Assembly: GCF_004795035.1 (NCBI RefSeq)
Contig: NZ_SSBK01000005.1
Location: forward strand, 273,447 to 337,446
DNA from: Streptomyces sp. A0958
GTDB taxonomy: Bacteria; Actinomycetota; Actinomycetes; Streptomycetales; Streptomycetaceae
Length of the DNA: 64,000 nucleotides
Reading direction: 5' to 3'
Numbering within the stretch: position 1 is the stretch's first letter; each line of letters starts with the position of its first letter. Positions 53,953 to 62,157 of the stretch are shown piece after piece. The position numbers and the translations under genes were made by a program. The notes below the pieces were generated by a model. The model was not told where the DNA came from. It worked only from the letters and a program-made list of their open reading frames with translations, and did no database searches.

Positions 53953-54054
53953 TCAGCGCAGTTCCCGGACGCGGACCAGGTTGCCCGCCGGGTCCCGGAA
54001 CGCGCGGTCGCGGATGCCGTAGGGCTGCTCGCCCGCGCGGTGCGGGCCGGCCCC
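53953..54054 (-). pseudogene. Truncated VOC gene end (C-terminal remnant)
   Basis: On the minus strand the final codons read AGEQPYGIRDRAFRDPAGNL then VRVRELR and a stop at 53953. This is the typical C-terminus of a single-module VOC protein (D-P-x-G-N). Upstream of about 54054 the frame loses any family resemblance because the plus-strand gene starting at 54077 begins there. The rest of the VOC gene is gone, marking a deletion or insertion breakpoint next to the injection-system relic. Confidence 0.6.
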
Positions 54055-54076
54055 GGCGCGGTCAGGGGAGATGACG

Positions 54077-55853
54077 ATGAACGCACAGGACCACGACCAC
54101 CAGCACGACGACCTCGAACGGGACCACCACACCCCGCCCCGGGAGACCGAGGCCGGGCCCGAGCGCCTGCCGGCGGACCACCTGCACGGCGAGAGCGCCA
54201 CGGCTCCCGGCACGTCGGAGGCCCGCGACGGGGGACCGGAAGCCCACCACCTCTTCCGGGCGGCGGCCACCGGCCGGGCCGACGTGGTGGGCACGGCCGG
54301 CATGGGCATGCTCCAGCGCACGGTCGGCAACGCCGCGCTCGGCCCGGTGATCCAGCGCGCCCGGGCGGGAGCCCCCGAGCGGACCGAGGAGGCGGAGACG
54401 CGCTCGACCGTCCACGACGTCATCGGCTCCGTGGCGGCGAACGCCACCCGTGCCCGCTCGGTCCCGGGCTGGGCGCCCAGGCGCACCGCCGAGCACGCCG
54501 AGACCATCACCGACGAGGTGCTCGACGCGGCGGAAGGCGTACCGGGCCAGACGTTCACCCTCGCCCGGTATTCCGTGGCGCCGGGGGACTTCGTCGTCGA
54601 GGTCGCGGACCCGGCGAGCGGCCCCGAGCCGGAGTTCGCCCACTGGACCCGGGTCGACGACTTCGCGCACTCCGCCCCCGATGACCCGCACATCACGCTC
54701 GACCCGAACTCCGGCCGCGTCGAGTTCGGCCCGGCCGTACGGGAACGGGCCGGCTCCATCCGCTACTACGGGGCGGTCCCCGCCAAGGGCGCAACGGTCC
54801 GGGTGCGTTCCTACCGCACGGGCGGCGGGCTGCGCGGCAATGTCGCCAGGTCGACCCTGAAGATCCTGCGCAGCGCGATCCCGTACGTGGCCCGGGTGGA
54901 GAACCGCCGGCCCGCGCTCGGCGCCGTCGACGGGGAGAGCGTCGACAGCGCCCGGGTACGCGGCCCGATGACCCTGCGCACCCCGCACCGGGCCGTCGTC
55001 CCCCACGACTACGAACTCCTCGCCCGCGAGGTCGCCCCGGGACACGGCCCGCGTTTACTGCATCCGGGCAGGTGCCGACGGCGACGACAGCGGCGCCGCC
55101 GCCCGGGGCGTGCGGCTCCTCGTCGTGCCCGCCGGGCGCAGCGACGAGCAGGGCAGGACCGAGTTCGACGAGCTGATCCCTCCCGCCCCGACCCTGCGCC
55201 TGACCGCCGGGCACCTGGAGGAGCGGCGCCCCATCGGGGCCCGGCTCGTCCGCGGCACGGCGAAGGCCCATGCCGCCGGAGCGCGGCCCCGGCGGCGCCG
55301 GCGCGGGCCGAGGCTCGGGGTGCCCCTCGCGCTGCTCGTCGTGCTGGCCGGCGTGTGGTTCGCGCTCCCGCACCTGTCCGGCCTGCTCGGTTTCGCCAAG
55401 GAGGAGACCGGCGCGCCGGAGTCCATGCCGCCCTCCGCGTGCCACGGTTCGAGTGCGGCACCGGGGCACGCCGCCGGAGCGGCGTTCGACGGCTTCAACA
55501 ACCGGTACTGGGCGCCCAAGGACACCGGCGACGGTGCGGGGGAGTACCTGGAGTGCGACTTCGACCAGCCGGTCCGGCTGACCAAGATGGTGGTGTTCTC
55601 CGGAACCTCGGCGCGCACGGACGAATTCCTCACGCAGGCCCGGCCGGCCAGGATCACCGCGGAACTGACCGCGAAGGACGGCAGCACGACCGAGCGCACG
55701 ATCCGGCTGGCGGACCGGGCGGGACAGCAGACCTTCGACGTGCGGGGCTCGCAGACCGTCCGCGTCCGGCTCACGCTCGACTCCGCGTTCGGTACCGGCA
55801 AGGGCCGCCGGGTCGCGGTCGCCGAGATCGAGTTCTTCGGCCACCGCTCCTGA
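54077..55853 (+). pseudogene. Fused and frameshifted relic: DUF4157-like N-terminus, baseplate J-like middle, discoidin/NADase-type glycan-binding C-terminus
   Basis: Starts at an ATG behind AGGGGAG. Part 1 (about residues 1-120) has a His/Asp-rich start, MLQRTVGNAALGPVIQ and ETRSTVHDVIGS, as in the N-termini of DUF4157 proteins of contractile injection systems. Part 2 (from about 54435) reads GVPGQTFTLARYSVAPGDFV, GSIRYYGAVPAKGATVRVRS and VARVENRRPALGAVDGESVD, matching putative baseplate assembly proteins (TIGR02243 type). Near 55039-55041 one extra G shifts the frame; reading continues as DTARVYCIRAGADGDD and LLVVPAGRSDEQGRTEF. Part 3 (from about 55255) has a membrane helix, VPLALLVVLAGVWFALP, then FDGFNNRYWAPKDTGDG and FLTQARPARITAELTAKDGS, the C-terminus of discoidin-type proteins. 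No functional product is likely. Confidence 0.75.
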
Positions 55854-55917
55854 CACCGCCGCCCGGGAGGCGCGCCCCGCTTGCGGCGGCGGGACGCGAA
55901 CGGCAGGGTTCGGTGCT

Positions 55918-56370
55918 GTGCCCACTCTCCTGATCGTGCACCACACGCCCTCGCCCAACTGCCAGGCCCTCTTCGAGGCCGTCGTCTCCGGTGCGACGAC
56001 GGACGAGATCGAGGGCGTACGCGTCGTACGGCGCGCCGCACTCGCCGCGACCGCCTCCGACGTCCTCGCCGCCGACGGGCTGCTCCTGGGAACCCCGGCG
56101 AACCTCGGGTACATGTCCGGGGCGCTGAAGCACTTCTTCGACCAGATCTACTACCCGTGCCTCGACACCACGAGCGGCCGGCCCTTCGGCTACTACGTGC
56201 ACGGCGGCAACGACGTCACGGGGGCCGTGCGCGGCATCGAGACGATCACCACCGGCCTGGGCTGGCGCCGGGCGGCGGACGCCGTGAAGGTGACGGGAGA
56301 GCCGGGCAAGGCCGACACCGAGGCATGCTGGGAACTGGGCGCCACCCTCGCGGCGGGCCTGACGGAGTGA
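55918..56370 (+). CDS. Flavodoxin-like NAD(P)H oxidoreductase family protein
   Basis: 150 residues from a GTG at 55918. It starts PTLLIVHHTPSPNCQALFEA, a flavodoxin-type FMN phosphate loop, and has LLLGTPANLGYMSGALKHFF near 57, where FMN-binding loops contact the flavin, then GYYVHGGNDVTGAVRGIETI. It is probably an FMN-binding reductase of WrbA/NADPH-dependent type, short but complete. No ribosome-binding site is visible; it may be leaderless or start elsewhere. It follows the relic by 64 bases and has intact coding character. Confidence 0.8.
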   Translation: MPTLLIVHHTPSPNCQALFEAVVSGATTDEIEGVRVVRRAALAATASDVLAADGLLLGTPANLGYMSGALKHFFDQIYYPCLDTTSGRPFGYYVHGGNDVTGAVRGIETITTGLGWRRAADAVKVTGEPGKADTEACWELGATLAAGLTE

Positions 56371-56416
56371 CACCGGTGCCGCCGTGTTTACCCGGTGGCG
56401 CGCTTCTCCTACCGCC

Positions 56417-56992
56417 TCAACCCGCCGCCCCCGCGCGCAGCCCGTCCATCACGAGGTCGAAGAGGCGGGCGGCGCGGGGCTGCCAGTCGCTGTGGGGGTC
56501 GAGCTGCCAGAGGCCCGCTATGGCAAGGAGGAAGTCGTCGGGGGTCACGCCGGGGCGGATGCTGCCCGCTGTCCCGTTCGCCTCCAGCAGGAGAATGATC
56601 GCCTCGGTCACCGGGCCGTGGCCGACCTGCGCCAGGGTGCCGTGTCCGCTCGTCGTCGCGCGCAGGGCGTCGGCGAGGCCGGCCTTCGTCATGGCGTACT
56701 GGGCGAGCCGGTCCATCCACTCCCGCAGCGCGAGGTCGGCGGGGCGGTCGCGGAGCAACTGGGCGGCCGTGCCGGCGACCTGCTGCATCTCGTAGCGGTA
56801 GACCTCCAGGACAAGGGCCTCGCGGTGCGGGAAGTTGCGGTAGAAGGTGCCCTGGCCGACACCGGCCTTCTTCGCGATCACGCTGACGGGGGCGTCGGCG
56901 TCCCGCGTCAGCTCGGTGAGCGCGACGGCCAGGATGCGCTCGCGGTTGCGCTGCGCGTCCGGGCGCGTGGGCGTGCTCCTCGCCTCCCGCAC
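56417..56992 (-). CDS. TetR family transcriptional regulator
   Basis: 191 residues from a GTG at 56992, five bases after AGGGGAG; another GTG at 57016 is possible. The N-terminal helix-turn-helix is RNRERILAVALTELTRDADA followed by PVSVIAKKAGVGQGTFYRNF and PHREALVLEVYRYEM, diagnostic of TetR. The ligand-binding C-terminal domain is of the TetR SBD-like type. It is divergent from the aldehyde oxidoreductase operon, with two palindromes between them, and probably represses that operon and itself. Confidence 0.92.
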   Translation of the reverse strand: MREARSTPTRPDAQRNRERILAVALTELTRDADAPVSVIAKKAGVGQGTFYRNFPHREALVLEVYRYEMQQVAGTAAQLLRDRPADLALREWMDRLAQYAMTKAGLADALRATTSGHGTLAQVGHGPVTEAIILLLEANGTAGSIRPGVTPDDFLLAIAGLWQLDPHSDWQPRAARLFDLVMDGLRAGAAG

Positions 56993-57036
56993 GCCTGCTC
57001 CCCTCCCCGCAGCCACGGCCCGGTACGGCCTTGCTC

Positions 57037-57054
57037 ACCGGACAGCCGTCCGTT
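57037..57054. promoter_or_regulatory. Probable TetR operator, site 1
   Basis: Imperfect palindrome with the core CGGACAG/CCGTCCG (57039-57052), related to site 2 at 57068. Its centre is 32 bases, about three helical turns, from that of site 2. It lies 45 bases upstream of the regulator's GTG. Confidence 0.6.
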
Positions 57055-57067
57055 AGGTTCGACCATC

Positions 57068-57087
57068 AAGCGGACAGCTGTCCGCTT
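57068..57087. promoter_or_regulatory. Probable TetR operator, site 2
   Basis: Perfect 20-base palindrome AAGCGGACAGCTGTCCGCTT in the 227-base gap between the divergent TetR gene and the molybdenum oxidoreductase operon. The form AAGCGGACA-N-TGTCCGCTT is the typical operator of Streptomyces TetR regulators. Together with site 1 it should control both directions. Confidence 0.8.
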
Positions 57088-57219
57088 GGCTCCACCATAG
57101 CGCCGGATCAGGCCACATGGCCGACCGGTACCCGTCGGCCCCGCACTCGCACGCATCGCCCTTCGTCTCCCGGCGTCGTCTCGTTCGACGCGTCCAAGCA
57201 ATGCGAAAGAAGGCTGATC

Positions 57220-57777
57220 ATGGCCCCATCGACGTCCAGTGCCATCACCCTGCGCATCAACGGCGAAAAATACACGCTGCCCGTCGACCACCGCACCACC
57301 CTGCTCGACGCGTTACGTGAGCACCTCGACCTGACGGGCACCAAGAAGGGCTGCGACCAGGGCCAGTGCGGCGCCTGCACGGTGCTGCTCGACGGCCGCC
57401 GGGCCGTGTCGTGCCTCCAGCTAGCGGTAGCGGCCGAGGGACGCGAGATCACCACCATCGAAGGCGTCGCCGAGGGCGACCGGCTGCATCCCGTGCAGCA
57501 GGCCTTCCTGGATCTCGACGGCTACCAGTGCGGGTACTGCACACCGGGGCAGATCTGCTCCGCCCTCGCGGTCATCGAGGAGCACGCAGCGGGCTGGCCC
57601 AGTGCGGTGACCGAGGACCTGCGGCCCGAAGCGGCGGCGCCCGCACTCACCGCCGAGGAGATCCGCGAGCGGATGAGCGGCAACCTGTGCCGCTGCGGCG
57701 CCTACGCGTCGATCGTGCAGGCGGTCGCGCGCGCGGCCGATAACACCGCGGACGAGGTCAAGGAGCCGGTGGCATGA
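57220..57777 (+). CDS. Aldehyde oxidoreductase 2Fe-2S subunit (PaoA/YagT-like)
   Basis: 185 residues from the ATG at 57220, behind GAAGGCTG. The plant-type [2Fe-2S] motif is CDQGQCGACTVLLDGRRAVS near residue 47. The second cluster motif is QCGYCTPGQICSALAVIEEH near 105 plus NLCRCGAY near 156. This is the electron-transfer subunit of xanthine oxidase-family enzymes. Unlike E. coli PaoA it has no Tat signal, so the complex is probably cytoplasmic. A TTA leucine codon lies at 57313-57315. ATGA overlap couples it to the next gene. Confidence 0.93.
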   Translation: MAPSTSSAITLRINGEKYTLPVDHRTTLLDALREHLDLTGTKKGCDQGQCGACTVLLDGRRAVSCLQLAVAAEGREITTIEGVAEGDRLHPVQQAFLDLDGYQCGYCTPGQICSALAVIEEHAAGWPSAVTEDLRPEAAAPALTAEEIRERMSGNLCRCGAYASIVQAVARAADNTADEVKEPVA

Positions 57778-58763
57778 GGGAGTTCGGCTACGAACGGGCC
57801 TACGACGTCGCCGGTGCGGTCGCCCTCCTCGGCACCGACCCCGACGCCCGGCTGCTCGGCGGCGGCACCAACCTCGTCGACCTGATGAAGGCGGGCGTGG
57901 AGCGTCCCACGCTCCTCATCGACGCACAGGAACTCCCGCTCAGGGGAATCGAGTTCACTCCTGACGGCGGGCTGCGCATCGGTGCGACCGTCAGCAACAG
58001 CGACCTGGCGGCCCACCCCGACGTACGGCGCCACTACCCGGCCCTCGCGCAGGCGCTGCTCGCCGGTGCGTCCGGGCAACTGCGCAACATGGCCACCGTC
58101 GGCGGAAACCTCCTCCAGCGCACCCGCTGCGGCTACTTCGCCGACCTGAGTAAACCCTGCAACAAGCGGACGCCCGGCAGCGGTTGTCCCGCCATCGCGG
58201 GCGAACACCGCAACCACGCCATCCTCGGCGCGTCCGAGCACTGCGTCGCCACCCACCCCTCCGACATGGCCGTCGCACTCGCGGCGTTCGACGCGGTCAT
58301 CTCGTACGAGACGGCCGAGGGGCCCGGCGACCTGCCGATCGACGCGTTCTACCTTCCCGTGGGCGACGCCCCGCACATCGAGACCGCGCTCCCCGCCGGT
58401 GCCGTCGTCACCGGCATCACGCTGCCGCCCGCCCCCGCCGCGCACTCCCGCTACCGCAAGGTGCGCGAGCGCGCCTCGTACGCGTTCGCGATCGGCTCGG
58501 TCGCCGCCGCGCTCGACGTGCGCGACGGAGCCGTGCGTGACGTACGCCTCGCCTTCGGGGCCGTCGCCTCCCGGCCGTGGCGGGCCCGTACCGCCGAGCG
58601 GGCGCTGGCCGGCGGCCCGGCCGACGCGGAAGCCTTCGCCGCGGCGGCGGACGCCGAACTGGCCGCCGCGAAATCGCTGCCGGAGAACGGCTACAAGGTG
58701 ACGCTGATGCGCAACCTCGTCGTCGCCGTCCTCACCCAACTCGCCGAGGAGGCCGCTCGATGA
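57774..58763 (+). CDS. Aldehyde oxidoreductase FAD-binding subunit (PaoB/YagS-like)
   Basis: 329 residues from the ATG at 57774 (ATGA overlap, AAGGAGCC upstream). FAD-binding motifs: DARLLGGGTNLVDLMKAGVE and ATVGGNLLQRTRC. Extra cysteines in RCGYFADLSKPCNKRTPGSG and CPAIAGEHRNHAILG match the [4Fe-4S] insertion of PaoB-type subunits. It passes electrons between the 2Fe-2S subunit and the final acceptor. It is translationally coupled on both sides. Confidence 0.93.
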   Translation: MREFGYERAYDVAGAVALLGTDPDARLLGGGTNLVDLMKAGVERPTLLIDAQELPLRGIEFTPDGGLRIGATVSNSDLAAHPDVRRHYPALAQALLAGASGQLRNMATVGGNLLQRTRCGYFADLSKPCNKRTPGSGCPAIAGEHRNHAILGASEHCVATHPSDMAVALAAFDAVISYETAEGPGDLPIDAFYLPVGDAPHIETALPAGAVVTGITLPPAPAAHSRYRKVRERASYAFAIGSVAAALDVRDGAVRDVRLAFGAVASRPWRARTAERALAGGPADAEAFAAAADAELAAAKSLPENGYKVTLMRNLVVAVLTQLAEEAAR

Positions 58764-60898
58764 CCACCACCACCGGCAAGAGCGCCGCCACCGGAGCCGT
58801 CGGCTCGGGCCGCACCCGGGTGGAGGGCCGCGACAAGGTCACCGGGGCCGCCCGCTACGCCGGCGAGATCCCCTTCGCCCGGCTCGCCCATGGCTGGCTG
58901 GTGCTGTCCACGGTGGCCCGGGGACGGATCACGGACGTGGCGGACGAGCCGGTCCTCGCCATGCCCGGCGTCCTCGCCGTGCTGCACCACGAGAACGCAC
59001 CCCGCGTCGACACCGACTACGTGGGGATGCTGGGGCGGCCGAACCCGGTCGTCGGGCTCTTCCAGCACGACCGGGTGCCGTTCGCCGGCTGGCCGGTGGC
59101 CCTGGTGGTGGCCGAGACGTCCGAGCAGGCCAGGGAAGCGGCCGAAGCGCTCGCCGTCAGCTACGAGGAGGAACCGCACGACGTGGCGTTCCGCGCCGGA
59201 CGCGACGACGCCTACCGGCCCGAGGACTCCCCGATGGTGCAGGCCGACACCGCGAAGGGGGATCTCCAGGCGCAGATCGAGGGCGCCGCGTTCGTCGTGG
59301 ACGAGGAGTACACCACGCCGGAGGAACACCACTGCACGATGGAGCCGCACGCCGCGACCGCCCGCTGGGACGACGGGCGGCTCGACGTCGTCGACTCCAA
59401 CCAGGGCAGCACCTGGGTGGCCGGCGAACTCGCCCAGCTCTTCTCCCTGGACCCGGCCTCGGTGCGGGTGCGGTCCGAACACATCGGCGGCGCCTTCGGC
59501 TCCAAGGGGCTGAGCGCCCACCAGGTCGCCGCGGTCATGGCCACCACCATCCTCCAGCGGCCCGTGCGCGTCGTCATGACCCGGCGCCAGATGTTCTCGC
59601 TCGTGGGATACCGCAGCCCGACGGCCCAGCGCGTCAGGGTCGCGGCCGACGCCGACGGCAGGTTGCGCGCCTTCGACCACGAGGCGCTGAACCTCACATC
59701 GACCGTGCACGAGTTCGTCGAGACGAGCGCCGTGCTGGGCCGCGTCATGTACGACGCCGACGCGCACCACAGCCGGCACCGGCTCGTACGGCTGGACGTG
59801 CCGACGCCCACCTGGATGCGCGCCCCGGGGGAGGCGCCCGGCTCCTTCGCCATCGATTCGGCCCTCGACGAACTGGCCGAGAAGTGCGGGGTGGACCCGA
59901 TCGCGCTGCGGGCACGTAACGAACCCGCGACGGGCCCGGTGTCGGGCCTGCCGTTCAGCAGCCGCAACGTGCTCGCCTGCTTCGAGGAAGGCGCCCGCAG
60001 GTTCGGCTGGGCGGACCGCGACCCGCGCCCCGGCCTGCGCCGCGAAGGCCGCTGGCTGCTCGGGACCGGCACGGCGGCGGCCTCCTACCCCTCCGGGGTC
60101 GGCCGGTCCACGGCCGCCGTGACCGCCGAGGCCGACGGCACCTTCACCGTACGGATCAACGCGGCGGACATCGGGACCGGCGCCCGTACCGCCATGACGC
60201 TCATCGCCGCCGACGCGCTCCAGGTGAACCCGGACCGCATCCGGGTGCGCATCGGCGACAGCGACCTGGGCCCGGCCATGATCGCCGGAGGCTCGACCGG
60301 CACCCGCTCCTGGGGCTGGGCCGTGCGGCTCGCGGCGAGCGATGTGCGCGAACGGCTGGCCCTGGGCGGCGCCGTTCCGCCCGAGGGGATCACCGCCCGC
60401 TCGGACACCGCCGACGCCATCGACGCCCTCCCGCGGCAGGAACGGCACTCCTTCGGCGCACAGTTCGCCGAGGTCGCCGTGGACGTCAGCACCGGTGAGG
60501 TGCGCGCACGCAGGCTGCTGGGCGTCTTCGCCGCGGGCACCATCGTCAACCCGCTCACCGCCCGCAGCCAGCTCATCGGCGGCATGACCTGGGGGCTGTC
60601 CATGGCGCTCCACGAGGAGGCGGTCCGCGACGCGGCGTCCGGCGGCCACGTCAACGCCGACCTCGCCGGATACCACGTCGCCGCCCACGCCGACGTGCCG
60701 CTCATCGAGGCGGACTGGGTGGACGACCACGTGCCCGGCGACCCCGTCGGCATCAAGGGCATCGGCGAGATCGGCGTCGTCGGGGTCGCCGCCGCCATCG
60801 CCAACGCGGTGTGGCACGCCACCGGCGTCCGCCACCGGCAACTGCCGATCCGCCCGGACCGCGTCCTGCGAGCGGCGGGGGACACCCGGGGTGCTTGA
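58760..60898 (+). CDS. Aldehyde oxidoreductase molybdenum-cofactor subunit (PaoC/YagR-like)
   Basis: 712 residues from the ATG at 58760 (ATGA overlap). Xanthine oxidase family: GRTRVEGRDKVTGAARYAGE at the N-terminus, GGAFGSKGLSAHQVAAVMA (molybdopterin contact), RAPGEAPGSFAIDSALDELA, and the catalytic-base glutamate in VGIKGIGEIGVVGVAAAIAN near 670. Length matches the short YagR/PaoC type. It oxidises aldehydes to acids, or a heterocycle, with water as the oxygen source; the substrate is not determined. It overlaps xdhC by 8 bases. Confidence 0.93.
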   Translation: MTTTTGKSAATGAVGSGRTRVEGRDKVTGAARYAGEIPFARLAHGWLVLSTVARGRITDVADEPVLAMPGVLAVLHHENAPRVDTDYVGMLGRPNPVVGLFQHDRVPFAGWPVALVVAETSEQAREAAEALAVSYEEEPHDVAFRAGRDDAYRPEDSPMVQADTAKGDLQAQIEGAAFVVDEEYTTPEEHHCTMEPHAATARWDDGRLDVVDSNQGSTWVAGELAQLFSLDPASVRVRSEHIGGAFGSKGLSAHQVAAVMATTILQRPVRVVMTRRQMFSLVGYRSPTAQRVRVAADADGRLRAFDHEALNLTSTVHEFVETSAVLGRVMYDADAHHSRHRLVRLDVPTPTWMRAPGEAPGSFAIDSALDELAEKCGVDPIALRARNEPATGPVSGLPFSSRNVLACFEEGARRFGWADRDPRPGLRREGRWLLGTGTAAASYPSGVGRSTAAVTAEADGTFTVRINAADIGTGARTAMTLIAADALQVNPDRIRVRIGDSDLGPAMIAGGSTGTRSWGWAVRLAASDVRERLALGGAVPPEGITARSDTADAIDALPRQERHSFGAQFAEVAVDVSTGEVRARRLLGVFAAGTIVNPLTARSQLIGGMTWGLSMALHEEAVRDAASGGHVNADLAGYHVAAHADVPLIEADWVDDHVPGDPVGIKGIGEIGVVGVAAAIANAVWHATGVRHRQLPIRPDRVLRAAGDTRGA

Positions 60899-62018
60899 GA
60901 TCGCGGAACGGCTGCTCCCCTGGTTCGAGGACGGCCGGGACTTCGCCGTCGCCACGGTCGTGGCCGTCGTCGGCAGCGCGCCGCGCGGCCCCGGCGCCGC
61001 CCTGGCCGTCGACCGGGACGGAGCCGTCGTGGGCTCCGTCTCCGGGGGCTGCGTGGAAGCAGAGGTGTACGAGCTCTGCGAGCAGGCCCTGGAGGACGGG
61101 CGGACCGTGCGCCGGCGCTTCGGATACAGCGACGAGGACGCCTTCGCGGCGGGGCTCACCTGCGGCGGCGTCATCGACATCCTGATCGCCCCGGTGCGGC
61201 CGGCCGCCCCCGTGTTCCGGGCGGCGGTGTCGGCCGCGACCCGGCGGGAGGCGGTGGCACTCGCCCGGGTGGTGCGCGGCCCCGACGACCTGCTCGGCGG
61301 AGCACTGGCCGTACCCGCCGACGGATCGTACGCGGGACACATCGGCGGCCGTCCGGAACTCGACCGGGCGGCGGCGGCCGAGGCCCGCGCCATACTGGAC
61401 ACCGGCCGCACCGGCACCGTCGAGATCGCCGAGGACGGCTCGCACTGCCCCGGCGGCCTGACGCTGTTCGTCGAGTCGAGCCTGCCCCCGCCCCGCATGA
61501 TCGTCTTCGGTGCCGTGGACTTCGCCACCGCGCTCGTCCGGGCGGGCGCGTTCCTCGGCTACCACGTCACCGTGTGCGACGCCCGGCCGGTCTTCGCCAC
61601 CCGGGCCCGCTTCCCCGAGGCCGACGACGTGGTGGTCGACTGGCCGCACCGCTATCTGCGGCGCACCACGACCGACGACCGGACCGCCCTGTGCGTCCTC
61701 ACCCACGACACCAAGTTCGACGTGCCCCTCCTGGAGGCGGCCCTGCGGCTGCCGGCCGCGTACGTCGGCGCGATGGGCTCCCGCCGCACCCACGAGGAGC
61801 GCAACCGGCGCCTGCGTGAAGCCGGTGTCGCCCAACACGAGTTGGCCCGGCTGCACTCCCCGATCGGCCTCGACCTCGGCGCCCGCACCCCCGAGGAGAC
61901 CGCCCTGTCCATCGCGGCGGAGATCGTCGCGGTGCGCCGGGGCGGCACGGGCGCACCGCTCACCGGCTCCCACACGCCCATCCACCCCGACGCCGGCGCG
62001 GGGCGCAGAGGGGTGTGA
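60891..62018 (+). CDS. xdhC: XdhC/CoxI family molybdenum cofactor insertion protein
   Basis: 375 residues from a GTG at 60891 inside the end of the large subunit gene. The N-terminal XdhC domain has ATVVAVVGSAPRGPGAALAV and SVSGGCVEAEVYELCEQALE near residue 43. The C-terminal NAD-like Rossmann part contains RMIVFGAVDFATALVRAGAF and YVGAMGSRRTHEERNRRLRE. These proteins bind and sulfurate the molybdenum cofactor and load it into the matching large subunit, like PaoD. It completes the four-gene unit. Confidence 0.92.
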   Translation: MLEIAERLLPWFEDGRDFAVATVVAVVGSAPRGPGAALAVDRDGAVVGSVSGGCVEAEVYELCEQALEDGRTVRRRFGYSDEDAFAAGLTCGGVIDILIAPVRPAAPVFRAAVSAATRREAVALARVVRGPDDLLGGALAVPADGSYAGHIGGRPELDRAAAAEARAILDTGRTGTVEIAEDGSHCPGGLTLFVESSLPPPRMIVFGAVDFATALVRAGAFLGYHVTVCDARPVFATRARFPEADDVVVDWPHRYLRRTTTDDRTALCVLTHDTKFDVPLLEAALRLPAAYVGAMGSRRTHEERNRRLREAGVAQHELARLHSPIGLDLGARTPEETALSIAAEIVAVRRGGTGAPLTGSHTPIHPDAGAGRRGV

Positions 62019-62157
62019 AGGCGGTCTTCAGGCGCCCAGCCGCGGTTCGCGTCCCCGCCACCGCCGGCGCAGCCGGCCTCGGCACCTCCGACGTGATCGG
62101 TTCCGGGTCCGCCGGGCACGGGGCCTCGGGCGCGGGCCCGGACGGCACGTCAGCGGT

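Noticed and set aside
54077..55853. Active contractile injection system effector
   Set aside because: The pieces come from different families, with a frameshift, and no sheath, tube or ATPase gene is in the window.
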